A DNA stretch of 64,000 nucleotides, taken from contig NC_083516.1 in NCBI RefSeq assembly GCF_032362555.1, positions 1,079,001 to 1,143,000 on the forward strand, given 5' to 3'. The notes beneath the pieces were generated by a model, which saw only the letters and a list, made by a program, of their open reading frames with translations, did not search any database and was not told the DNA's origin. Positions 21,601 to 29,900 of the stretch are shown here, piece after piece. This DNA is from Amyelois transitella (lineage: Eukaryota; Arthropoda; Insecta; Lepidoptera; Pyralidae). Each line of letters begins with the position of its first letter. The stretch's first letter is position 1. The position numbers were made by a program, and so were the translations under genes.

Positions 21601-23308
21601 ATATGTATGTATGTGTTACATTGGCAAGTTGGTATATAACTGCACTGCAATTTACCAACTCGCAGGCCTTGTTGTCTCTGTCTACCCCGCAAGGGATATA
21701 GACGTGACCATATGTATGTATGTGTTACATTGGCAAGTTGGTATATAACTGCACTGCAATTTACCAACTCGCAGGCCTTGTTGTCTCTGTCTACCCCGCA
21801 AGGGATATAGACGTGACCATATGTATGTATGTGTTACATTGGCAAATTGGTATATAACTGCACTGCAATTTACCAACTCGCAGGCCTTGTTGTCTCTGTC
21901 TACCCCGCAAGGGATATAGACGTGACCATATGTATGTATGTGTTACATTGGCAAGTTGGTATATAACTGCACTGCAATTTACCAACTCGCAGGCCTTGTT
22001 GTCTCTGTCTACCCCGCAAGGGATATAGACGTGACCATATGTATGTATGTGTTACATTGGCAAGTTGGTATATAACTGCACTGCAATTTACCAACTCGCA
22101 GGCCTTGTTGTCTCTGTCTACCCCGCAAGGGATATAGACGTGACCATATGTATGTATGTGTTACATTGGCAAGTTGGTATATAACTGCACTGCAATTTAC
22201 CAACTCGCAGGCCTTGTTGTCTCTGTCTACCCCGCAAGGGATATAGACGTGACCATATGTATGTATGTGTTACATTGGCAAGTTGGTATATAACTGCACT
22301 GCAATTTACCAACTCGCAGGCCTTGTTGTCTCTGTCTACCCCGCAAGGGATATAGACGTGACCATATGTATGTATGTGTTACATTGGCAAGTTGGTATAT
22401 AACTGCACTGCAATTTACCAACTCGCAGGCCTTGTTGTCTCTGTCTACCCCGCAAGGGATATAGACGTGACCATATGTATGTATGTGTTACATTGGCAAG
22501 TTGGTATATAACTGCACTGCAATTTACCAACTCGCAGGCCTTGTTGTCTCTGTCTACCCCGCAAGGGATATAGACGTGACCATATGTATGTATGTGTTAC
22601 ATTGGCAAGTTGGTATATAACTGCACTGCAATTTACCAACTCGCAGGCCTTGTTGTCTCTGTCTACCCCGCAAGGGATATAGACGTGACCATATGTATGT
22701 ATGCGTTACATTGGCAAGTTGGTATAAAACTACATTGCAATCGTCGCAGGCCTGAAGCTGTTCGGCGAGCGCTACAGCGGGCTGGAGTACGACTACCGCG
22801 GGCTGGTGCACGTGTTCACGCAGCTCAAGCGGCACTCGCGCGCCGCGCACTACAACCGGCTGCTGCAGCACTGGCACGGTACGTACGACTTATATATCAC
22901 TGCATAGTATAAAACAAAGTCGCTATTTTAGTCTGTTTGTCTGTATGCTTAAATCTTTTTCAAATAGTGACAGGACAGTGACAGGTTGCTAGTACATCGC
23001 CTAAAAGAAGAATCCCAAGTTTATTAGCCTATCCCTTAGTCGCCTTTTACGACATCCATGGGAACGAGATGGAGTGGTTTGATTCCAGAGTGCAAGAACT
23101 GGCACTGCACACGGCACTGCTTAAGATTGATTTGAGATTCATATATTTATTTCGTTTTGTTATTTGTTTTTTGTATATTTTTACCCTAAATATTTACTCC
23201 ACAGCCCTAAGAGAGGAATCGAAGTCGGAACAACAGCCAGCGTTCGGGGACGAACAAGTGATGCCGATTGAGGAACTCCAGGCCAAATTCTTCACGCCCA
23301 ACGACTGA
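12553..23308 (+). CDS. APPBP2: APPBP2-like TPR protein (CUL2 substrate receptor)
   Basis: Eleven coding exons: 12553-12699, 14871-14985, 15885-16011, 16266-16436, 16731-16922, 17186-17549, 18391-18493, 19034-19176, 19950-20115, 22750-22878, 23205-23308. Phases agree at every join and yield 586 residues without an internal stop. Family-diagnostic stretches include GGFLNEAGWYADAQKV, DYGFYLLNIDSIAHSVAVYE, QTAKHYGNLGRLYQSM, VGLSVGHLASLYNY and YSGLEYDYRGL. In mammals APPBP2 (PAT1) has tetratricopeptide repeats, binds the APP sorting signal and microtubules, and serves as a CUL2 ligase receptor for C-terminal degrons; I infer the same role here. The N-terminal ~45 residues are not found: the first exon seen starts at an acceptor (ctcccaacag). 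The intron after exon 8 needs a GC donor. Exon edges of 6, 9 and 10 have been duplicated in tandem. Family identity is firm; exon ends are by eye. Confidence 0.9.
12739..13000 (+). repeat. TATG-tailed short retroposon (full length)
   Basis: Complete plus-oriented copy starting tgtgtggcaccaatac a few bases after the exon-1 donor and ending in a (ATGT)n tail that runs to ~13002. Confidence 0.8.
13001..13238. other. Intron sequence with short inverted repeat
   Basis: About 13100-13200 contains facing copies of a ttcaaccagttgaatctaca / ctggttgaacg motif with tctacatgg repeated, suggesting the remnant of a small fold-back element. Confidence 0.35.
13239..13497 (-). repeat. TATG-tailed short retroposon (full length)
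   Basis: Minus-oriented complete copy. The sequence gaggatcga is found on both sides (13211 and ~13504), a likely 9-10-bp target duplication. Confidence 0.8.
13680..13760 (+). repeat. TATG-family 3' end with ATGA tail
   Basis: Last ~60 bp of the retroposon; the tail has become (gaat)n. A further 3' scrap lies at ~13915-13985. Confidence 0.6.
14137..14357 (-). repeat. tRNA-derived SINE (family A)
   Basis: Minus strand: A box (tggcgcagcggtagtacg), B box (gggttcgaatcccgg), then a tRNA-unrelated body with ttctgattggcctgggtctt and ataaaatatagtatc. Same family at 15613-15850 (plus), 18000-18190, 18525-18620 and 38440-38625. The tRNA-like head lacks a proper acceptor stem pairing, so it is not called as a tRNA gene. 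Confidence 0.8.
14572..14836 (+). repeat. TATG-tailed short retroposon, ending 34 bp before exon 2
   Basis: Full-length plus-oriented copy starting gccgtgtggttcccggcacc. It has an internal 16-bp duplication of gttggctatgtct near 14770-14795. Its tail ends close to the acceptor of APPBP2 exon 2. Confidence 0.8.
14871..14985 (+). CDS. APPBP2: APPBP2 exon 2
   Basis: Acceptor ttactatttcag, donor gtatgt; 115 nt, starts in phase 0 and leaves one base over. Encodes AVTEHCAKLSTELSSAYLLR and on to LIHLGLRLG, matching the family's helical segment before the GGFL motif. Confidence 0.8.
15255..15560 (+). repeat. tRNA-derived SINE (family B)
   Basis: Head ttaggtgcccggttaaatg with B box ggttcgaatcctacc, followed by the body gtcgctttttgcaaaaacctgactcaccc and atccatggtcaa. 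A family-A SINE follows at 15613. Confidence 0.7.
15613..15850 (+). repeat. tRNA-derived SINE (family A, full length)
   Basis: Plus-oriented: A box in ctgtggcgcagcggtagaac, B box in gggttcgaatctcgg, then body ending aatctgtgtaatttgtcccg. It ends ~35 bp before the acceptor of exon 3. Confidence 0.85.
15885..16011 (+). CDS. APPBP2: APPBP2 exon 3
   Basis: Acceptor attgtctgcag, donor gtatgt; 127 nt. Completes a glycine codon with exon 2 to give LGGFLNEAGWYADAQKVL, one of the clearest family signatures. Confidence 0.9.
16266..16436 (+). CDS. APPBP2: APPBP2 exon 4
   Basis: Acceptor acattttcag, donor gtgagt at 16437; 171 nt. Encodes LNTQSAYCCFPAATETYSLA and an acidic tail DKGTQTDFDSE. An alternative reading through the donor meets a stop at once, which supports the splice. 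Confidence 0.85.
16731..16922 (+). CDS. APPBP2: APPBP2 exon 5
   Basis: Acceptor ttgatatccag, donor gtgagt; 192 nt. Contains STALVARLCKEFSSLFFVRC and NAAHAWSMCALRLLDKH, matching the TPR that ends AYKWCIEAMKE in vertebrates. Confidence 0.85.
17186..17549 (+). CDS. APPBP2: APPBP2 exon 6, GC-rich
   Basis: Acceptor cgtttccag, donor gtgagc at 17550; 364 nt, ends in phase 0. Encodes VLRACGKACVVKRRFPAA, DYGFYLLNIDSIAHSVAVYE, HVATAQEDLAYALYVLEYSS and HAERAIRIIE, two TPRs. Its base composition is strikingly GC-rich, with G or C in nearly every third codon position, unlike exons 4 and 5. Only the first of four duplicated donors keeps the frame. Confidence 0.92.
17550..17759 (+). repeat. Exon-6 end and donor repeated, 68-bp period
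   Basis: Three further copies of the last ~60 nt of exon 6 plus its donor follow the true exon. GT dinucleotides of the donors lie at 17550, 17618, 17686 and 17754; the first three read gtgagc, the fourth gtagct. 68 is not a multiple of three, and reading on from exon 6 meets TGA at 17619-17621, so use of donors 2-4 would give a truncated product. Confidence 0.9.
18000..18355 (+). repeat. SINE fragments (families A and B) and a Helitron scrap
   Basis: 18000-18190 is a family-A body starting from a decayed B box (gggtccgattcccgg). 18200-18235 resembles the Helitron gccgcccgcgacttc end. 18268-18350 is a family-B 3' part. Confidence 0.6.
18391..18493 (+). CDS. APPBP2: APPBP2 exon 7
   Basis: Acceptor atattttcag, donor gtatgt; 103 nt. 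Encodes NLVPPDHLLLASAKRVKALI and LEEIALDTPAGQEM, close to the vertebrate ILPEDHLLLASSKRVKALIL. Confidence 0.92.
18525..18780. repeat. SINE-A head followed by inverted TATG-family fragment
   Basis: 18525-18600 is a plus-oriented family-A head (tggcgcagcgg, gggttcgaatcccgg); 18638-18775 is a minus-oriented 3' half of the TATG-tailed retroposon. Confidence 0.65.
18806..19008 (-). mobile_element. Helitron-like element with 3' hairpin extension
   Basis: Minus-oriented type-1 element from ctagaggccgcccgcgac to aactttcgcatttat. The end then folds back: 18945-18968 and 18985-19008 are facing 24-bp arms around an (AT)n centre. The hairpin sits 25 bp before the acceptor of exon 8. Confidence 0.6.
19034..19176 (+). 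CDS. APPBP2: APPBP2 exon 8, GC donor
   Basis: Acceptor atatttacag; 143 nt. Encodes PSLLEESESLHKAALALSMM and KNVQTAKHYGNLGRLYQSMQ. The exon ends TTC CAG followed by gcgagt: homology (vertebrate YQSMRKFKEAEEMHIKA) and phase put the junction here, and no GT is available, so this is a GC-AG intron. Confidence 0.88.
19208..19708 (-). repeat. Two TATG-tailed retroposons in tandem orientation
   Basis: Minus-oriented copies at about 19208-19450 and 19467-19708, separated by ~15 bp of acaatgttacat-type sequence. Fragments of the family's 5' cacacggcacaacaatg end recur at 19698 and 19857. Confidence 0.75.
19950..20115 (+). CDS. APPBP2: APPBP2 exon 9
   Basis: Acceptor tttttgccag equivalent (ttttgccag), donor gtgagt at 20116; 166 nt. 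Encodes DAETMHLKAIAIKEELLGPD, VGLSVGHLASLYNY and AEKLYLRSISI, a TPR near the C-terminus. Confidence 0.92.
20180..20335 (-). repeat. TATG-tailed retroposon 3' half
   Basis: Minus-oriented fragment; it separates the true exon 9 from the first of its downstream copies and so inserted into, or was captured by, the duplicated region. Confidence 0.65.
20388..20860 (+). repeat. Exon-9 end and donor repeated (3 extra copies)
   Basis: Three copies of the exon-9 end (the KLYLRSISI codons) with a gtgagt donor at 20434, 20608 and 20790, against the true donor at 20116. Each is followed by the same intron start (ggttatttgat, then a GT run and gacatctata). Copy spacing is 174-182 bp. Each copy keeps the exon-9 exit phase. 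Upstream of each copy is a cgcgcaagcaaag tract shared with 3550-3590. Confidence 0.8.
20861..21244. other. Intron 9 middle part
   Basis: 20850-20950 holds a decayed minus-oriented scrap of the TATG-tailed family; the rest is AT-rich with nothing recognised. Confidence 0.4.
21247..21510 (+). repeat. TATG-tailed short retroposon (full length), founder of the array
   Basis: Complete plus-oriented copy from gccgtgtggttcccggcacc to gacgtgaccatatgtatgtg. Its last ~45 bases are repeated in every unit of the adjoining 109-bp array, so it predates the array. Confidence 0.85.
21511..22741 (+). repeat. 109-bp tandem array carrying decoy 3' splice sites
   Basis: Eleven near-identical 109-bp units, each joining the retroposon 3' end (ctctgtctaccccgcaaggg through the TATG tail) to a tract gttacattggcaagttgg ... 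accaactcgcag followed by gcct. The last unit runs into the true exon-10 acceptor (tcgtcgcag before GCCTGAAG). The array therefore arose by amplification of a segment spanning the retroposon tail and the exon's acceptor. Small open frames across the array are meaningless. It is not a CRISPR array: units are uniform, with no spacers. Confidence 0.92.
22750..22878 (+). CDS. APPBP2: APPBP2 exon 10
   Basis: Acceptor tcgtcgcag, donor gtacgt; 129 nt. Encodes LKLFGERYSGLEYDYRGLVH and a KRHSRAAHYNRLLQHW segment, matching the family's KLFGEGYSGLEYDYRGL. Very GC-rich. Confidence 0.92.
22962..23077 (-). repeat. TATG-tailed retroposon fragment
   Basis: Minus-oriented middle section with a duplicated gtgacaggacagtgacagg tract; lies within the last APPBP2 intron. 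Confidence 0.65.
23205..23308 (+). CDS. APPBP2: APPBP2 last exon
   Basis: Acceptor tactccacag; encodes ALREESKSEQQPAFGDEQVM and PIEELQAKFFTPND then TGA at 23306-23308. The tail differs from vertebrates, as is usual for the C-terminus, but phase and position fit. Confidence 0.8.
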
Positions 23309-25945
23309 AACACGATCCGTTTGTCTGTACATAGCTCCGAAACTATCTCGGCAGATCTCTCAACACAACCTCAGATAGGTATTTAATGAAATATATAAGA
23401 CTAGCTGCTAGGTTAACAGCTGAACGTGGTCAGTCTTTTAAGATCGCTAGCTCTGTCTACCCCGCAAAGGTTATAGACGTGATTATATGTATGAATGAAT
23501 GTGTAACAGACTAGCGCCTCGCAACTGCTTCGCCCGTTGTACTAGCCTATATAGCACACGTATAAAATATAATTTGTTTTTTAAAGTGAAAGAATTTACA
23601 TGATAGGTTGAGTGATTCCGAAAATTTTATTACAAACAAATACTCAGACTTATAAACTTTACCTAGTATAAATATGGACTTCGAAAAGAACAGTATATAT
23701 TCTACATTTAACAGGATGGTTATTAAAGAGACGTAGGTTTCTTTTGATAACTAAATCTGAACAAACTCAATCCAAAGCCTTGAGTTTATATAGATGTCAT
23801 TTAAATAATTGGATTTGAATTGTGACAGAAAATTTAAAAAAAAAATATTATATGTAATTAATATCTATCTGAGGATTGAAAGATCTGCTCCATAATTTAG
23901 CCCATAAAATGGCGCTGAAAAATTAATAAATATATAACTTTAGTTACACAATCCGGTGCGCAGGATCACCCTTACCTGCATTGTTCTTGACCACTTTCTC
24001 TAACGCACAATATGCGCACATTTGAAGTCGCAGTTTTTCGTGTTTGTGAGTCAATTTAGACTATGTATTTGAACGATATTTACGATGAAATGCTATTAAA
24101 TTTTTGTATGAATACTCGTTGAAATAAGCAAAATTAACGCTATACATAAAACTAATTTGTTTTATGCAGTGAAATAATGAAATGTATGCGAGAAGTCACT
24201 AAAATAGATGGATAACTTTTTTTTTATTTAGTCTCAATTAATCTAATTGAAAATTATGAGTCACCGTTAACAGAAATTGGCACATTTAAACAGAAGGTTT
24301 TTAAGTTTTAATGCGAAATAATTCATATGTAAATTATGTTTTTCTGGTCCAGTAATAGCATCTATAAGGAAATCTGTATTAGGCGTTGAAATTACAAATA
24401 TCATTGTTAATTATAATATACGGTTTAATTATCTAAGAAACTTTGAACCTTGGACGATGCTTTTATGAAGCCTACTGAAGTGTATTATAGCACGCAATTA
24501 TTAATAGTACTACATAATAATACTAAGTCGATGTAAACATGTAGCCGAACACACTGCCACGCGGTTCTCCGCGTAATTCTGCAATGCACAAAATATATAT
24601 AGATCAATGTGACGTGACCTGTCAAATGTATGTATGTTACAGTGCGACATGAAAGGTGAATTTTTTAAAGAAATTCCGACGATTTTTACTTGTTAAAATT
24701 ATGTACATACTGAAACAATTATTATTAATTGGGTTTTCCGGTGTTGCCAGTAAAAAGTTGCGCTGATGCTACTATTTAATGTCACGCTGTAGCTGTTTTA
24801 AGTAGGACAAAGTTGTGAATAAAAAAAATGGCCGATACACATATCTTTTTGACAGAAAATTTACGGAATGATAGTAGATCTATGTTGTGGGCGGGCTAAA
24901 TGCGAACTTGTATTGGTTTTATTTTAGAACCTATGGACTATTATGGGTCAATATTCACAAATGTTGACAAGTCATGTCTTTTCTCTCTATCGTTAAATTG
25001 TTTTCTTCGGGAGTTGGAAAGAGAGGAAAGGTAAGTCAAACTTCTTATCAACGTTTTTGAATAATACCGCGAAATAAATATTGTTCAGGTGTTTTTAAAG
25101 TTAATAATGTCCAATATTTTTACACATATTTTGCAGGTGAATAAGACAATTCTTTTTTGTTAAATTGTGTTATTAAAATTAAATAGACATTTTTGTTCTT
25201 AAAGCTGCTGCTATCGAGATTTATGAAGTCGCTTTGGACCTAGTGAAAATTATAGCAAAATGCAAATTATGATTGTAAATATAACATTTCATACGCTGAC
25301 GGTTCGTTTCAATATTTATAAGATTGTTATCGTCAGATGTTCCTCATTGTAAGTGATGTATGTTCTCTGTAAAAATGTCTAGATTTAACTTCGACTTTTA
25401 TTGCTTAGAATTATTTGTGTAGAGAAATTGTATTATGTGCAATGATCAGATGTGTAAATAGTCAATTTTTTTTATTATAATTATACATAATTAAGTTTGT
25501 AAATGCCAATGTTGCCTGTATTGAGTTTTGTTGAGGCCAATTTAGTTTAAAAATTAATAAACATTTACGAAAACATTAATTAATTTCTTTCACCAATGAT
25601 TGAGATAGGTACATTGCTAGTTCAATTTGTGTGATTATATATATGTATTCTTAAGAAATCAGTTTTAGCAACTTCAGTGAACTTTAAGTCTTATTTAATT
25701 TGGATTTTGTGTAAAAAGCTGTAGACATATTGAATGTCTTTTGGCATCGCAACGCTTCTAAATGTAGGTCTTTTAAGAGATAAAATAACTCATTCAAATA
25801 TTGTGTGGCCTCTAAAGGTCGCAAAAAACATATTTTCATACAGCTACAGGCAAAACGAGTATTTTTATGAACGAATATGTTAGAGTTTGATTTATAAATG
25901 GCTGTTACGTGCGTAAGGCATACAAATAAATAAGATTTATGATGA
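23309..25945 (+). other. Probable long APPBP2 3' UTR and downstream spacer
   Basis: AT-rich and, apart from a 3' scrap of the TATG-tailed family at 23405-23500, free of the repeats that fill the rest of the window. Polyadenylation-type AATAAA signals occur near 23925, 25072, 25556 and 25924. Low repeat density fits transcribed UTR; the actual end is not determined. Confidence 0.4.
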
Positions 25946-26847
25946 AATAATGTATTTTATTCATTTATTCCCTACAACATAGAAATAAGGTCTTCTTTAA
26001 TTTGAAAGGTTCAAATGAAAATGTAAAATTTAACTTGATAATATTTAATAAAATATAAGACGAATACAAAAAAAAAGTACAGCTAAATCTTATAACTAAA
26101 ACGGGGGAATGCAATAATTTATAAAATACTTTAAATCTCAATAATTTAGCTACAACACCGATATAAATTTGTAAACATTAAAACTATTTTAAAAGCATAT
26201 ATACTGTTTTGAAACAATTATAAGGCACTACATTCGAGGCTGTTTTGGTAGCTTCAGTGAAATATTCAGATCAGTGAGAGATAGTAATAACCAAATGTTA
26301 ACTAATATTTTTTTCTGACAGACCGAATAATTAACCAAATCATTCTCATTGTAGAAAAAATATGTAAATATAATCAGAAAAAAAGTATAATAATCAAATT
26401 TAATAATTATGCCATTTTTTTAACGAAAGTTTAAAGTGATATAATTTAATTGACAATTATATGTAATATATTTTTATATACCAAATTTTATATACAACAA
26501 ATATAGAATTATCAATACAACAAATATAGAATTATGCATTCGAATCAACAAATAACAAATCTGTTTGACAAATTTTGTTAAGAATTTAAATAAATATTAT
26601 ATCAACGCTTTAAAATCAGTCAGGAAATGAGAATCCTTTATCAATAAAATACTACGGAAAATGTTACAAAATAAACCCCTACATATCTACTTGTACTTGC
26701 TATACAAAAAAATATTTTAAAATGCATCTCAATCGGGCAATAAAACTTAAGCGAGGGAATTAAGACAGCACATCATAGCATCCAGCGTGTATCAAAACAG
26801 GTTCTACTTATGGTGCTAAAATCTTCAAGTTGCTTCTGCTAGGGCTC
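25946..26847 (-). other. Probable 3' UTR of the annexin gene
   Basis: AT-rich stretch after the annexin stop codon (minus strand). AATAAA on the minus strand occurs at about 25950-25966, next to plus-strand signals of APPBP2 at ~25924, so the two genes are probably convergent with nearly touching 3' ends. No repeats recognised. Confidence 0.4.
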
Positions 26848-26904
26848 CTATGCGGGCCCCAGGAGCGCCACCAAAGCCCTCTTGTAGTCCCCAGAAGTCT
26901 CGCC
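26848..26904 (-). CDS. AnxB10: AnxB10 last exon
   Basis: Acceptor cttcccagcag; encodes [18 protein letters not shown] then TAG. The glutamate of GETSG is the acidic residue 39 positions after the repeat-4 GxGT loop, i.e. the Ca2+-capping residue, and is shared by both alternative exons. Confidence 0.93.
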   Translation of the reverse strand, partial: GETSGDYKRALVALLGPA

Positions 26905-29900
26905 CTGCTGGGAAGTCGCAGAGACGCGCCGTTAGTCGGCAGATGGCGTGAGGGAGCATGCGGAGAAACGCGGGCGCATTAGTATATTGTGGCTTGAAGT
27001 TGGAAACGTGTGGGTTATTAAAGATAGTGTAATGCGAGCAATCTCAATTCTATCACTAAGCCAAACAGCTGAGCGTGGCCTATCAGACAGCAGCCAGCAG
27101 TCTTTTCAAGTCTTTTCTATATCCTTAGCGGGGTAGACAGAGCCACCAGGCTCTGTCTACCCCGCTAAGGATATAGACGTGATCATATGTATGTATGTAT
27201 GTAATGCGAGCAATGACACTGCTACAACTAGCGACTTGTCCAGGTTTCGCTCGGATCCGGAAGATATAATCTGCATGCTATAGTGATAACCGCATCCGAA
27301 TCTAAGCGAAAGTAAATGAGATTTTTATAAAAACTTGAACCTGTGGCGACGACCAATCTATATGCCAAGACAGGCCCAAACAATATTTTAACATTGTATT
27401 TGAGTTTTAAGTAAATAAACGAAATCTAAAGAGGTCATTACAATTTTATAACTCGCAAGCTGTTTGATTTAAAACTACATATTTTGAACTAGCTTTTTTG
27501 CTAATAAAAAAACTTATTATTATTTGCATATAAATATATTCTTATCAACATGATACGGGCGGAAACCATATATATCGGTTCATACTCTACGTTTATCGCT
27601 TACAGACAGACATACTTTCCTCTATACATATATAATAAATAAAAATTATATAAGTTTTTATCTTACCTCCTGACGATCCCACGGGTAGCGGAACCGAAAT
27701 ATAATTTAAACACATTACAACATAAAAACTTTATCAATTTGAACGCTAACAGTGAAAGCTGAAGGTAAAATAAATGTAGCTATTTATCAAAATATCCATA
27801 ACCGAGTCAGTATTGAAAGCTTTCATGCTATAATGTGCCCAAATTAAGTATAATGCGGTGCAGAGTAGGATAGAGTACAATTTGTTGATTGCGTGTTAAA
27901 TGACGCTAAATTTAATTATGGCTATAAAGAACATAATAAAAAGCTGCAGCTGTAAAGAAACAGCTACAGTGTGGTTTGTTCTGCCGCTTCTTCTACACAT
28001 GCGCTTTGGAAGCGGTAGTAGTTATAATTAGATTTAAGTGATGTGACGTCAATAAGTGATACCTTGTACCAAATTTTGAAATTAAATCTATTCTTATTAT
28101 ATAGATGGGTACTTAAAAAAGTCTGATAAATAATTTTGTGTCACATTTAAACTTAAAAAATATTAAAAAGTTGATTAATTTTGTATATATTCATCAATTA
28201 AGTCGCCATTAAAACTAGAAAATTATCTATTGTAGTGGGAGAAATTAATTTTTCAAATTTATGTGTCCAAATTTATGTGATACTGAATCTGATACCAAAT
28301 ATTGGGATCGATTGCCCATGCAACCCAAGTACGTACAAGCCAACATTATAACAGTTATTTTCAAGGCTATTCGTGTAACTATAAAATAATTTCCAAAATG
28401 AACGCCGTATAAATCGGAAATATTTATTCCTAGCTTTAAACCAACAGTTACCAACTAAGCCAAAATAATGTTTCCAGCGTCATCCAACCCGACCGTCACT
28501 TACCTGCAGATCGCTCAGCAGCGTCTTATCATACAGCCGCTCGTACTCCTGCTTGATGCTGGCCAGGTCCACCTCGGAGCGGGAGACGATGATGCGGACC
28601 AGCGCCTTGTCGTCAGTGCCGGCGCCTTGCATGGCAGCCCTCAGGCGCTGAGCGAACCACGCAGCCGAGTTCTCGACGCACTCGACTGAAAATAATGTTA
28701 CCTTGCTTGGTCAGGTTTGGGCTCCGATATTCCGGCTCGTGTAACCCGAAGGTCGGTAGAGCTGTGAGCGGTGATGGGTCCAGGTTTGGGTTCGAGGCCC
28801 AGACGGGCAATTTCAGAAGATTTCGACCCCAAATGGTCGAGAGAGCGGCAGGAAAGTGTGTCCGAAATGACCAAAACACTTCTCGATATCAGCCGTTGTA
28901 GTCTTTCTTTGATCATAGCAGTTGCAGGATTCCATCAAGGTCACACCGGAACAACCTAGACTTTATACCCGTATATATGTCTGCCAAGTAGATGGGACTC
29001 GTAGAATTTTTCGTCCAAATTACCAGAAAACATATCAAAATCAGCCGTTACCATCCATCGTTGTTCTAAGGGAGATATTGAATCTTCCAGACTTTGGTTA
29101 GAATAACCATATCTATAGAATTAATACCCGTATTTCGCTCTCCAAAGTCTTATCGTAAAGTCGCTCATATTCCCTCTTGATTGCGCCCAGGTCAATCTCT
29201 GAGCGGCTGACGACGATCCTGATGAGCGTGCGGTCGTTGGTGCCGAGGCCCTGCATAGCCCGTCGGAGGCGGGACGCGAACCAAGCGGGCGCGCTTTCCA
29301 CGCATTCCACTGAAAGTTGATTGTTTGGCGGGGGTTTTGAGTGGGGAGAAGTGAAAGAGGATTTTCTTTTTATAAATAACTAACTGCGCCCGCGACTCCG
29401 TCGTCGTGGAATAGTTATTTCGGTCATCATTGAAGTTCTCAAGGGTAAATAATTTTCCCCGTTTTTTTACATTTTCCATTATTTCTTCGCTCCTAATAGT
29501 TGCAGCGTTATGTAATAAAGCCAAAAGCTTATTTTCCAATTTGAACCAATACCTATTCCCTGAGATTGGCGCGTTCAAACAAACTAACAAACTCTTCAGC
29601 TTTAAAATATTAGTATAGATTGTTTTTAAAAAAAATATTTCATACGTTTTTGGTTTAAACGTACTTAATACTAGCCGCTGTTTGAATAGTATCTCTTCTA
29701 AGTGAAATAAATATAAAATTATGTTTTAGTATTCAATGTCACTAATTCAGTATTTTATTTAGACCCCATACATCCTATAGCCGGGTCTTGTTTTCATTTT
29801 GCTACTAAATAAGAGAAAATAAGTAATAAATAATTATCACGTTTATATCCCTTGCGGGTTAGACAGGGCCAACAGTCTTGAAAAAGACCGATAGGCCACG

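Noticed and set aside
21511..22741. CRISPR-like array
   Set aside because: Units are contiguous 109-bp repeats without unique spacers, in an animal genome; it is a satellite.
21449..22877. Series of identical ~64-codon open frames on the minus strand
   Set aside because: They repeat with the 109-bp array and overlap retroposon sequence; not genes.
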